From the NCBI GenBank assembly GCA_964610505.1, contig CAZSXU010000005.1, positions 92,952-156,951 on the forward strand: a DNA stretch of 64,000 bases. The letters run 5' to 3'. The first letter of the stretch is position 1. Every line of letters begins with the position of its first letter. Below, one piece after another: positions 26,302 through 34,075 of the stretch. Below the pieces are notes generated by a model, which did no database searches, was not told the origin of the DNA, and worked only from the letters and a program-made list of their open reading frames with translations. Origin of the DNA: CAZSXU01 sp964610505. Its GTDB lineage: Bacteria > Arandabacterota > Arandabacteria > JAGLYR01. A program made the position numbers and the translations under genes.

Positions 26302-26335
26302 GAAAAAAAGAAAGTCCCGGCGAGGTTCGCCGGGA
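26302..26335 (-). terminator. Intrinsic terminator
   Basis: Minus-strand hairpin TCCCGGCGA-ACC-TCGCCGGGA (26335-26315) followed by CTTTCTTTTTTTC. Nine perfect pairs. It ends transcription from the sugar kinase gene but lies downstream of the promoter at 26369-26397 and just before the SEC-C gene. Confidence 0.9.
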
Positions 26336-26368
26336 TCACCCGACTTCCGACTCACACCATCCATAAGT

Positions 26369-26397
26369 ATGATAGCACGACCGCAGGGCATTGACAA
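26369..26397 (-). promoter_or_regulatory. Candidate promoter upstream of the terminator and SEC-C gene
   Basis: Minus strand TTGTCA (26397-26392), 17 bases, TATCAT (26374-26369). Transcription from about 26362 would reach the terminator after about 60 bases. Confidence 0.5.
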
Positions 26398-26466
26398 GGG
26401 ATTTCCGGGCCGGGCCGAGTATGTGTCCCGTGCCGCGGTCTTCGGATTCCGGCCCGGATCCGGGCT

Positions 26467-27417
26467 CTATTGCACACTCTTGAGCACTTCCCAAGCGACC
26501 CCCACCATCCCGGCGGCGTCGCCCAGCTCGGCCGGGACGATGCGGACCCGGCCGCGCGCTGCGGGGAACACCCTTTCCTGCACGACCTCGACCACCCGGG
26601 GCAAGAATAGGTCCGCAGACTCCGAGACCCCGCCGCCGACGGCGACGACTTCAGGGTCGACCGTGTGGACGAGGCTTACAATACCGAGCCCCAGGAAGTA
26701 GGCCATTCGATCGACCACGGAGAGAGCCAGCGAATCACCCTCCCCGGCTGCTTCGAACACGTGACGGGCTTCCAGATCGTCCCGGTCGATGAGCGCGCTC
26801 GATTCGCCGGCGCCCAGTCGCTCGCGCGCCATCCGGAGCACGGCGGTGGCCGAGGCCAGCTGCTCCAGGCAACCGCGGTTGCCGCAGCCGCAGAGCGGGC
26901 CGTCGGCAAGGAGGATCATATGTCCGAGTTCGCCGCCCACGCCGTGCGCGCCGCGAACGAGACCGCCGTCCAGCACGATGCCGCCGCCCACGCCGGTCCC
27001 GAGGCCGAGGAAGATGAGGCTCCGCGCTCCTCGCCCGGCTCCTCTCGCGAACTCCCCCACGGCCGCCGCGTTGGCATCATTCTCCAGTACGACAGGGATC
27101 CCGAGCGCCTCTTCCACTCGCGCTTTGAGCGGCAGATTCTTCCAATCCGGGAAATTGGGGGCGGAGGTAATCATCGTTCGGGAGACGTCCAGAGGCCCGG
27201 GTGCGGCGATTCCCACGCCGGCGAGATCTTCGATGGCGACGCCCTGCTCCATGCAGAGCGTATTCACCAACCCTACGAGGCGCCCGATGACGGCCTCCCC
27301 GCCCTCGTGCCGGCGGGTCGGTTGCTTCAGGCGACGCCCGATGTCCAGATCCTCCGAGAACAGCGCTCCCCTGAGGTTCGTCCCCCCCAAATCCACGCCG
27401 ATCACACCGCCGGACAC
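26467..27417 (-). CDS. ROK-family sugar kinase (glucokinase-like)
   Basis: 316 residues from GTG 27417 with GGGAGG 6 bases upstream; an ATG 36 bases earlier would add an untypical leader. Actin-fold ATP site VIGVDLGGTNLRGALF (5-20), GIAAPGPLD, ENDANAAAVGE and GLGTGVGGGIV are typical of ROK kinases. The zinc site is GHMIL followed by CGCGNRGCLEQLAS. It likely phosphorylates glucose or another hexose released from glycans; specificity cannot be read. It is alone with its own candidate promoter and terminator, in a repeat-rich spacer. Confidence 0.9.
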   Translation of the reverse strand: MSGGVIGVDLGGTNLRGALFSEDLDIGRRLKQPTRRHEGGEAVIGRLVGLVNTLCMEQGVAIEDLAGVGIAAPGPLDVSRTMITSAPNFPDWKNLPLKARVEEALGIPVVLENDANAAAVGEFARGAGRGARSLIFLGLGTGVGGGIVLDGGLVRGAHGVGGELGHMILLADGPLCGCGNRGCLEQLASATAVLRMARERLGAGESSALIDRDDLEARHVFEAAGEGDSLALSVVDRMAYFLGLGIVSLVHTVDPEVVAVGGGVSESADLFLPRVVEVVQERVFPAARGRVRIVPAELGDAAGMVGVAWEVLKSVQ

Positions 27418-27471
27418 CTCTGACCTCCCGAATCTCAGGATTCCGAATTGCATGAAGTCGAGCCTGCTTCA

Positions 27472-27500
27472 TGCATACACTTCCAGCCCTGGGATCGCAA
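27472..27500 (-). promoter_or_regulatory. Weak candidate promoter for the sugar kinase
   Basis: Minus strand TTGCGA (27500-27495), 17 bases, TATGCA (27477-27472). The GCATGAAG/CTTCATGC palindrome at 27450-27474 overlaps the -10 and start region and could be an operator. Confidence 0.35.
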
Positions 27501-27624
27501 CCGGTCGCAGGGCGGAGCCATAGAGCAATGGAACCATGGACCGCAATGGAGCAGAGCGTGTTCTTCTACGATGCCTTTCTCGAGGGACTATTGCTCTGTT
27601 GATCGATTGCTCCATTGCCCTGCC

Positions 27625-27703
27625 TGGATGATGCATGGCCCCGGCTACCCGAGCGGCCCCGGCTACCGGAGCCCACCCAACCTCGGAATTCGTGCATCAT
27701 CCA
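27625..27703. repeat. Inverted repeat enclosing a tandem 18-mer
   Basis: Perfect 11-base arms TGGATGATGCA and TGCATCATCCA enclose two near-identical 18-base units starting GGCCCCGGCTACC. The right arm and following bases (TGCATCATCCAAGCTAG) resemble TGCATCGTCCAGGCTAG near 37390. Confidence 0.7.
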
Positions 27704-27762
27704 AGCTAGGGGGAACGAACCGCAGCAAGAACCACCCGGAGAGTGCCGAGACCGCCCATCGC

Positions 27763-29028
27763 CTAGCCGCTCTCGATTTCTCGTTCCGGCTCCGCCTCGT
27801 GCGGGCGAACGACGAGCTTCTTCAGCCGTTGCCCCTCCACATCCGTCGCCCGGAAGCTCAGATTTTCATAAGTCAGCTGCTCCCCCACACTGGGAAGCCG
27901 CCCGAGCAAACTGATGACGAATCCGCCGATCGTGTCATAGTCCCCTTCGGGGATCTCCACGCCGAAGAGCTCGTTGAAATCGTCCAAGTCCATTCTCGCC
28001 TGGATCTTCTTGGACCCGTCCGGAAGCGACACGAAGGGTTTTTCCTCCTCGTCGTACTCGTCCTGGATTTCCCCAACGATTTCCTCCACCAGGTCCTCCA
28101 GGGTGACGAGTCCCGCCACGGCGCCGAATTCGTCCACGACGACGGCGATGTGGATCTTCCGAAGCTGGAATTCCCTGAGAAGCCGCCCGATTTTCATCGT
28201 CTCCGGCACGAAGTAGGGTTTCCGCACCATGTCCGGCAAACGGATCAGATCCTTGTCGTTCACCACGGCCAGCAGTTCTTTCACGTGGGCGATTCCGACA
28301 ATGTGATCCAGGTCTTCGCTGTACACCGGCATTCGCGAATACCCTTTCGCGATGGCAATCTCCACGACCTGCTCGAAAGTCGCGTCCTCGGGAATTGCCA
28401 CGATGTCCAGGCGGGGAACCATGACTTCCTTGACCATCGTGTCCTCGAACTCGATCACGGAGCGAAGCATCCGCTTCTCATGTTCTTCCAGGACCCCCTC
28501 CTCCTGTCCCACGTGGAACATCATCTTGAGGTCCTCTTCCGTAACCAGGGGGCCGACCGTCGTACCCCGAACACCGGCGAGGCGGATCAACGGCCAGGCC
28601 AGCGTCCGGACGACGGCAACCACGGGCCGGAGAATCGCCGTCACCCCTCTCAGGGGGTAGATCACCGCATAGGCAAAACGACGGGGTCGGTTCGCCGCAA
28701 CGGTTTTCGGCGCGAGCTCGCCGACGATGAGGAGGGCGATTGTGACGGCGACGGTTGCGATCGTGACCCCGGTCGTGGGTCCGAAGTGGCGAATCGCGAT
28801 GCCCGTCGCGACGGCCGAGAGCGCCACGTTGGCCAGGGTATTACCCACCAGAATCGTTCCGAGGAACCGCTCCAGGTTCTCGAGCATCTTGGCGATATGA
28901 ATCGCTCTGCTCTCCCCTTGTTCGATCCGATGGCGGAGACGGAGCTTACCCAGCGAGAGAAAAGCAGCCTCGGAACCCGAGAAGAAACCGCTCAACAGAA
29001 GAAGCGCCACCAAGGCGACGATGTCCAT
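27763..29028 (-). CDS. CNNM/CorC-type membrane protein (DUF21-CBS-CorC_HlyC)
   Basis: 421 residues. N-terminal DUF21 membrane domain (about 1-180) with MDIVALVALLLLSGFFSGSE, TILVGNTLANVALSA and IVGELAPKTVAANRP, then a pair of CBS domains (about 200-320; MVPRLDIVAIPEDATFEQVV, HIAVVVDEFGAVAGLVTLED) and a CorC_HlyC FAD-like domain to the end (YDTIGGFVISLLGRLP). The family acts in magnesium/cobalt efflux or homeostasis; older annotations call it hemolysin C-like. The start has GAGGGGGTGG upstream and lies 18 bases after lon, suggesting co-transcription with the protease. Confidence 0.92.
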   Translation of the reverse strand: MDIVALVALLLLSGFFSGSEAAFLSLGKLRLRHRIEQGESRAIHIAKMLENLERFLGTILVGNTLANVALSAVATGIAIRHFGPTTGVTIATVAVTIALLIVGELAPKTVAANRPRRFAYAVIYPLRGVTAILRPVVAVVRTLAWPLIRLAGVRGTTVGPLVTEEDLKMMFHVGQEEGVLEEHEKRMLRSVIEFEDTMVKEVMVPRLDIVAIPEDATFEQVVEIAIAKGYSRMPVYSEDLDHIVGIAHVKELLAVVNDKDLIRLPDMVRKPYFVPETMKIGRLLREFQLRKIHIAVVVDEFGAVAGLVTLEDLVEEIVGEIQDEYDEEEKPFVSLPDGSKKIQARMDLDDFNELFGVEIPEGDYDTIGGFVISLLGRLPSVGEQLTYENLSFRATDVEGQRLKKLVVRPHEAEPEREIESG

Positions 29029-29046
29029 CTTGGACGAACCACCCCC

Positions 29047-31452
29047 TCATGTACGGGTTTTTTTCCTCTTGCGCTTGCCGCTGTCCTTCTTGCGACCCAG
29101 GACTTCCCATAGAGCTTCCTCGACGGTGTCGACGTACACGAACGCCAGCCTCGAGCGGTATTCCTTCGGAATCTCTTCGACATCTTCCCGATTCCGCTCC
29201 GGGAGAACGATCTTCCGAATCCCCGCCCGACGAGCACCCAGGATCTTTTCCCGGACCCCGCCCACCTGCAGGATTCTCCCCTTTAGGGTAATTTCCCCCG
29301 TCATCGCGATCTGGGGATCGATGGGCGTGTTGGTCAAGAGAGAAGCCAGACTGGCCACGATGGTCACGCCGGCGGACGGACCGTCCTTGGGGATGGCTCC
29401 CGCCGGCACGTGAATGTGCAGATCGCAGTGTTGAAGAACCGCATCGTCGATCTGAAGCTGGTCCGCCCGCGACCGGATGAAAGTCAACGCCGCCTGGGCC
29501 GATTCCCGCATCACGTCGCCCAGCTGCCCGGTGAGCTGAACGTGGCCGTCGCCCCGGACCAGATTCGACTCGATGAACATGATCTCCCCGCCCGCCTCCG
29601 TCCAGGCCAGAGCCACCGCCACCCCGGAGACGTTCTTCCGGCTCGCCACTTCACGGAAGTACTTTGGGCGTCCCAGGTAGTCGGACAGGTTCTTCGCTCC
29701 GACGCTCACGGGCTTCCTCTTGCCCTCGGCAACCCGCTTGGCCACCTTTCGGCACACATTGGCAATCTCGCGTTCCAGGTTCCGAACACCCGCCTCTCGC
29801 GTGTAATCGCTGATGATGGAACGGAGTGCCCCGTCGGTGAACCGGACGTGTTTGCCCGTCAGCCCGTGGGCCCGCAGCTCTCGCTTCACCAGGAACCGGC
29901 GCGCGATGCGCAATTTTTCCTCCTCCGCGTAGCCGGGCAGTTCCAGGATCTCCATGCGATCACGAAGAGCCGGGGGCACCGTGTCCAGGGCGTTCGCCGT
30001 CGCGATGAAAATGACCTTCGAGAGATCGAAGGAAACCTCGAGATAGTGGTCGCTGAAGTGATGGTTCTGTTCCATGTCCAGAACTTCAAGAAGAGCGGCC
30101 GTGGGATCTCCGCGAACGTCGAATCCCATCTTGTCGATTTCATCCAGCATGAACAGCGGATTGTTCGATCCGGCCCTTCGAATCCCCTGGACGATTCGCC
30201 CGGGGAGCGCTCCCACGTAGGTCCGGCGGTGGCCCCGAATCTCGGCCTCATCACGAATTCCCCCCAGCGACACGCCCACAAAACGGCGTCCCAGCGCCCT
30301 GGCGATCGAACGTCCCAGAGACGTTTTGCCGACACCCGGGGGCCCCACGAAACAGAGCACCGACCCGCGCTGATCCTGCTTGAGTTGCCGCACCGCAAGA
30401 TACTCCAGGATTCGCTGTTTCACCTGATCCAGATCGTAATGGTCGTGGTCCAGGATCCCACTCGCGCGCACGACGTCCAGCCGGTCTTCGGTCGATACGG
30501 ACCATGGCACGTCGATGAGCCAATCCAGGTAGGTCCGAACCACCGAGTACTCCGCCGCCATCGGCGCCATCTTGGACAGCCTCTCCAACTCCGCCTCGGC
30601 CTGCTTCCTGGCCTCCTCCGGCATACCGGCGGCTTCGATCTTGCGCCGCAGATCTGGGATCTCGGTGCCGGATTCCTCGTCCTCCCCCAACTCTTTGCGG
30701 ATGGCTTTCAACTGCTGGCGAAGGTAGTACTCGCGTTGTGTCTTATCAATCTCACTCTTGACCTGGGATTGGATCTGGTTTCCGATCTCAAGAACCTGCT
30801 GCTCCCGGTTGAGGTAGCGGTGGATTTTCTCCAGCCGGTGTTCGACGCTGTCGTCCTCGAGAATCTCCTGCTTCTCGGCAAGACTGAGATTGATGGAGGA
30901 GGCAATCAGATCCGCTGTGCGGGAGGGGTCCCCCAGATTCATCACCGCCACGGCAAGCTCTTCGGGAAGGTGCGGGGTCAGCGAGACAATCGTGTTGAAC
31001 AGGTCGGCGGCGCTCCTCATCAACGCCTTGATTTTGAGAGACGGTCGGCTATCCGGAGAGATCGCGAGCACCCGCGCCTTGAAGTAGGGCTCGTTCTGGA
31101 GCATTTTGGAGAGTTTGAACCGAGAGATTCCCTGGACGAGTAGCCGCGTGGTGCCGTCTGGGAACTTCAGCATCTTGAGAATGACGGCCGCCGTTCCCAC
31201 ACCGTAAAGATCTTCAGCGGCCGGGTCTTCCTTCTCGTTGCGCTGAACAACGAGACCGACGATCCGTTCCCCCGCCACCGCCTCATCCACCAGGACCAGG
31301 GACTTCGGTCTGCCGATCACCAGAGGCGCAACCAAGTGCGGAAAGATCACCGCATCCCGGAGCGGGATGATCCCGAGTTCTCCGGGGACGGTTACTTCTT
31401 CGGGCTGGGCCAAGACTTCCTCGAAGCCTTGACCGGGTGAGTCACTCTCCAT
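29047..31452 (-). CDS. lon: ATP-dependent Lon protease
   Basis: 801 residues, typical length. N-terminal LAN substrate domain (about 20-215: LGIIPLRDAVIFPHLVAPLVIGRPKS), coiled helical region, AAA+ domain with Walker A CFVGPPGVGKTSLGR and Walker B FMLDEIDKM, and the C-terminal protease with catalytic Ser693 in KDGPSAGVTI and Lys736 in GVREKILGARRAGI. It degrades misfolded and regulatory proteins in the cytoplasm. The tail KKDSGKRKRKKTRT is unusually basic. ATG 31452 has AAGGATCAGGA upstream. It precedes the CNNM-type gene in the same direction. Confidence 0.97.
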   Translation of the reverse strand: MESDSPGQGFEEVLAQPEEVTVPGELGIIPLRDAVIFPHLVAPLVIGRPKSLVLVDEAVAGERIVGLVVQRNEKEDPAAEDLYGVGTAAVILKMLKFPDGTTRLLVQGISRFKLSKMLQNEPYFKARVLAISPDSRPSLKIKALMRSAADLFNTIVSLTPHLPEELAVAVMNLGDPSRTADLIASSINLSLAEKQEILEDDSVEHRLEKIHRYLNREQQVLEIGNQIQSQVKSEIDKTQREYYLRQQLKAIRKELGEDEESGTEIPDLRRKIEAAGMPEEARKQAEAELERLSKMAPMAAEYSVVRTYLDWLIDVPWSVSTEDRLDVVRASGILDHDHYDLDQVKQRILEYLAVRQLKQDQRGSVLCFVGPPGVGKTSLGRSIARALGRRFVGVSLGGIRDEAEIRGHRRTYVGALPGRIVQGIRRAGSNNPLFMLDEIDKMGFDVRGDPTAALLEVLDMEQNHHFSDHYLEVSFDLSKVIFIATANALDTVPPALRDRMEILELPGYAEEEKLRIARRFLVKRELRAHGLTGKHVRFTDGALRSIISDYTREAGVRNLEREIANVCRKVAKRVAEGKRKPVSVGAKNLSDYLGRPKYFREVASRKNVSGVAVALAWTEAGGEIMFIESNLVRGDGHVQLTGQLGDVMRESAQAALTFIRSRADQLQIDDAVLQHCDLHIHVPAGAIPKDGPSAGVTIVASLASLLTNTPIDPQIAMTGEITLKGRILQVGGVREKILGARRAGIRKIVLPERNREDVEEIPKEYRSRLAFVYVDTVEEALWEVLGRKKDSGKRKRKKTRT

Positions 31453-31509
31453 TCCTGATCCTTCGCGCGCCGGGACGTCCTACCCACCTACCCCATCGGC
31501 CCGCGCGCG

Positions 31510-32958
31510 CTATCCCTTGATCACGCCCAGAGGTCTGAGCTTTGCCACTTTTCGACAAATGCCGGCATGATCGACCACGTCCACCACTTCACTGACATCC
31601 TTGTACGCCCCGGGGGCCTCTTCCAGAAGAGTTTTCTTCCCCTTCGCCATGACCCGGACACCCCGCTCACTCAGGGATCTCAGAAGATCTCCGATGTCGA
31701 AGACCCGGGAGGCCTCGCCGCGGGATTTCACCCGCCCGGCGCCATGACACGTGCTTCCGAAGGTCTCGGACAGGGCCCCCTGGGTTCCCACCAGTACGTA
31801 GGAATGGGTCCCCATGTCCCCCGGGATTAACACCGGCTGTCCCACGCTCCTGTATGACCATGGGATGTCGGGATGCCCGGCCGGGAATGCCCGAGTCGCC
31901 CCCTTCCGATGAACGCACACCTTCCTCTGCCGCCCGTCCACGGAGTGTTCTTCAACCTTCGCGATGTTGTGGCACACGTCATACACGAGCCGCATTCCCA
32001 GGTCACGGGGCCCGATTCCCAGAGTTTTGCCGAAAGTCTTGCGGGTCCAATGCATCAACGCCTGTCGATTGGCCCAGGCGTAGTTGGCCGCGCAGGCCAT
32101 CGCCCGATAGTACCGCTGTCCCTCCTCCGAGTCAAAGGGAGCGCAGACCAGCTGCCGATCGGGGAGGTCGATCCCGTAGGTGCGCACGGCCCGGTTCATA
32201 ACCTTGAGGTAGTCGTCGCAAACCTGGTAACCCAGGCCGCGGGAGCCGGAGTGGATCATGACCGTGACCTGGTCCTTCTCGAGCTCGAATGCCCGAGCCG
32301 CAACCGGGTCGTAGATGTCCTCGACGAACTGCACTTCCACGAAGTGGTTCCCCGAACCCAGCGTACCCAACTGGTTGCGCCCCCGCTCGAGAGCTCTGGA
32401 ACTGATGGTATCGGGATCGGCGACGTCCATGCATCCCCCGTCTTCCGTCCGCTCCAGATCGCTGGATTCACCGAATCCGTTCTCCACCGCCCACCCGGCG
32501 CCCCGTATGAGGACTTCCCTTTCCCTCTTTTCCGAAAGGCGAATCGCTCCGGCGCTCCCCACGCCACAGGGAATGTTGCGAAACAGGCTTTCCACCAGCT
32601 CCTTCATTCTGGATTGGACGTCCGAGCGATCGAGGTTCGTCCTCATCAATCGACAGCCGCAATTGATATCGTAACCCACGCCTCCGGGAGAAATCACACC
32701 GTCCTCGACCGACGTTGCCGCTACACCGCCGATGGGAAAACCGTAACCCCAATGCATGTCCGGCATCGCCATGGACGCTCGGAGGATCCCGGGAAGGTGT
32801 GCGACGTTGGCAACCTGGAGGGGCGACCGGTCCTGTTGGACCTTGGGAAGGATCGCCTCCGACGAGAAGACAAGCCCCGGCACCCGCATCTTCCCGGTCA
32901 TGGGAACACGCCACCGCCAGTCGTCAATTCTCTCCAGGGTGATCTCGTCCGTTTTCAT
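31510..32958 (-). CDS. rtcB: tRNA-splicing/RNA repair ligase RtcB
   Basis: 482 residues from ATG 32958 (MKTDEITLERIDDWRWRVP), the family start of the long archaeal-like form; a TTG 60 bases upstream overlaps the archease gene. GGVGYDINCGCRL gives metal-binding Cys100, GSGNHFVEVQ and the MIHSGSRGLG region bind metals and GTP, and STCHGAGRVKSR holds His405, the residue guanylylated during catalysis. It joins 2',3'-cyclic phosphate and 5'-OH RNA ends. The preceding archease gene encodes its activator, so this is a complete RtcB-archease unit. Confidence 0.97.
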   Translation of the reverse strand: MKTDEITLERIDDWRWRVPMTGKMRVPGLVFSSEAILPKVQQDRSPLQVANVAHLPGILRASMAMPDMHWGYGFPIGGVAATSVEDGVISPGGVGYDINCGCRLMRTNLDRSDVQSRMKELVESLFRNIPCGVGSAGAIRLSEKREREVLIRGAGWAVENGFGESSDLERTEDGGCMDVADPDTISSRALERGRNQLGTLGSGNHFVEVQFVEDIYDPVAARAFELEKDQVTVMIHSGSRGLGYQVCDDYLKVMNRAVRTYGIDLPDRQLVCAPFDSEEGQRYYRAMACAANYAWANRQALMHWTRKTFGKTLGIGPRDLGMRLVYDVCHNIAKVEEHSVDGRQRKVCVHRKGATRAFPAGHPDIPWSYRSVGQPVLIPGDMGTHSYVLVGTQGALSETFGSTCHGAGRVKSRGEASRVFDIGDLLRSLSERGVRVMAKGKKTLLEEAPGAYKDVSEVVDVVDHAGICRKVAKLRPLGVIKG

Positions 32959-33007
32959 GGCTTGTCCCGAGTGGCGCCGTTCCGCCCCTGCGCTCCAATC
33001 CCCGTTT

Positions 33008-33433
33008 CTACACATCAAAGATCACGGTCGCTCGCCACTCCCGCTCCTGCTCGACGATCTCCAGATTATGGAAAGTGACCGCCTTGATTTCACGTTCGAT
33101 GGAATGCCGGTCCGGATCGAACGCTTCCCCGACGGCTTCCGCTCGCAAGTGACCGGAATCCAGACGGCATACCCGAAATTCGGAGAACACGCGCCGCCGA
33201 GCCGCCGAGCGGAACAGCAGCTCCGACAACCAGTCGTGGAGAAGATCCACGAGGTCCAGGCCTTCAATGTCGATCGTTTCGACAACCGAACCACGCGTCG
33301 ATTCGAGGGTTCCCAGAAGGTCAAACAGCGCCCGCGCCGCTCCGACGAATAGATCCTCGAGGGACGGGGCGTGAATCTCCACTCCCAAATCCGCCACATG
33401 ATCCAGGACCTTATATCCGATGCTTCCGTTCAA
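33008..33433 (-). CDS. Archease (RtcB activator)
   Basis: 141 residues from TTG 33433 (NGSIGYKVLDHVADLGVEI), which places the DHVADLG metal-binding block about 12 residues from the N-terminus as in known archeases; the frame is open upstream but not family-like, and the TTG lacks a clear ribosome site. LVDLLHDWLSELLF and IKAVTFHNLEI are further archease motifs. Archease speeds RtcB guanylylation and multiple turnover. The gene ends 49 bases before rtcB in the same direction. Confidence 0.88.
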   Translation of the reverse strand: MNGSIGYKVLDHVADLGVEIHAPSLEDLFVGAARALFDLLGTLESTRGSVVETIDIEGLDLVDLLHDWLSELLFRSAARRRVFSEFRVCRLDSGHLRAEAVGEAFDPDRHSIEREIKAVTFHNLEIVEQEREWRATVIFDV

Positions 33434-33595
33434 CGCCGCGCCCGCCGCTTGAGTGAACCGCCCTCCGGTCCCGTTATGTTCGGCAACTCCGACGATCGTC
33501 GATCGAAGGCCGGCAGAGATTGCCATCGCGAGGATTTCGGGCCCGGAACGGAGCAACCGTCTTCAGGCAACCCGTCCGAAGAGACACGAAATGGA

Positions 33596-33877
33596 CTACT
33601 CTTCCGAATCCCGCTCGGCGAGTTCGTATTTGGTCTTCCCGGCGGCAATCTCTCTCAGGGCAACGTTAAGCGGCCGATTCTCCTCCGCGTCTAGAGGGGT
33701 TGGGGAACCCGCGTTGATCTGTCGGGCGCGAGTCGCGGCAGCCACAACGAGCTCGTACAGGTTCTCAAAGAGGGTAGGGATCTTTCTCAAGGGAGCACTC
33801 TCGCTGGTGAATGTTTGAGGTACGGACGGATTCCGGGATTCCGGTTTCTTGGATCCTGCCGACTTCCTTGGCGCCAT
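33596..33877 (-). CDS. rpoZ: RNA polymerase omega subunit
   Basis: 93 residues from ATG 33877 (MAPRKSAGSKKPESR). The RpoZ core is visible: FENLYELVVAAATRARQINA, then RPLNVALREIAAGKTKYEL. A lysine-rich N-terminal extension of about 30 residues precedes it. Omega assists assembly of the RNA polymerase core. It lies between the archease and the NHL-propeller gene with spacers over 150 bases, and a possible promoter at 34006-34034 would serve it. The ribosome site is weak. Confidence 0.88.
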   Translation of the reverse strand: MAPRKSAGSKKPESRNPSVPQTFTSESAPLRKIPTLFENLYELVVAAATRARQINAGSPTPLDAEENRPLNVALREIAAGKTKYELAERDSEE

Positions 33878-34005
33878 ATGCTTCAGCTCTGCGGGTAATG
33901 AACCTGACCATTCGCGTGATTTGCTTGCAGGGGAAGGAGATGGACACACTCCTACGTGTGCGCCCCAAAGGTTCGCAAATCCGCACACAGACTCTCAGAG
34001 TCGCC

Positions 34006-34034
34006 AGTTTCTCACACGACCGTTCGCTTGTCAA
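34006..34034 (-). promoter_or_regulatory. Possible promoter for rpoZ
   Basis: Minus strand TTGACA (34034-34029), 17 bases, GAAACT (34011-34006). The -35 is ideal and sits in a CGCTTG-T-CAAGCG palindrome; the -10 is poor. Confidence 0.4.
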
Positions 34035-34075
34035 GCGAGGATCTGGACCCGGCGGTCTCCATTCCAACCCCGGGC

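Larger units (their letters stand above)
27418..27762. other. Repeat-rich intergenic region
   Basis: 345 bases without a gene. Holds a weak minus-strand promoter (27472-27500), the inverted repeat GCATGAAG/CTTCATGC (27450-27474), several CAATGGAGC words in both orientations (about 27510-27620), an 18-base direct repeat GGCCCCGGCTACCCGAGC (one mismatch in the second copy) and the inverted repeat TGGATGATGCA/TGCATCATCCA (27625-27635 and 27693-27703). Confidence 0.6.

Noticed and set aside
25975..26397. 140-residue minus-strand frame
   Set aside because: Overlaps the SEC-C gene in another frame and crosses the terminator hairpin; the SEC-C frame has the clear zinc motif.
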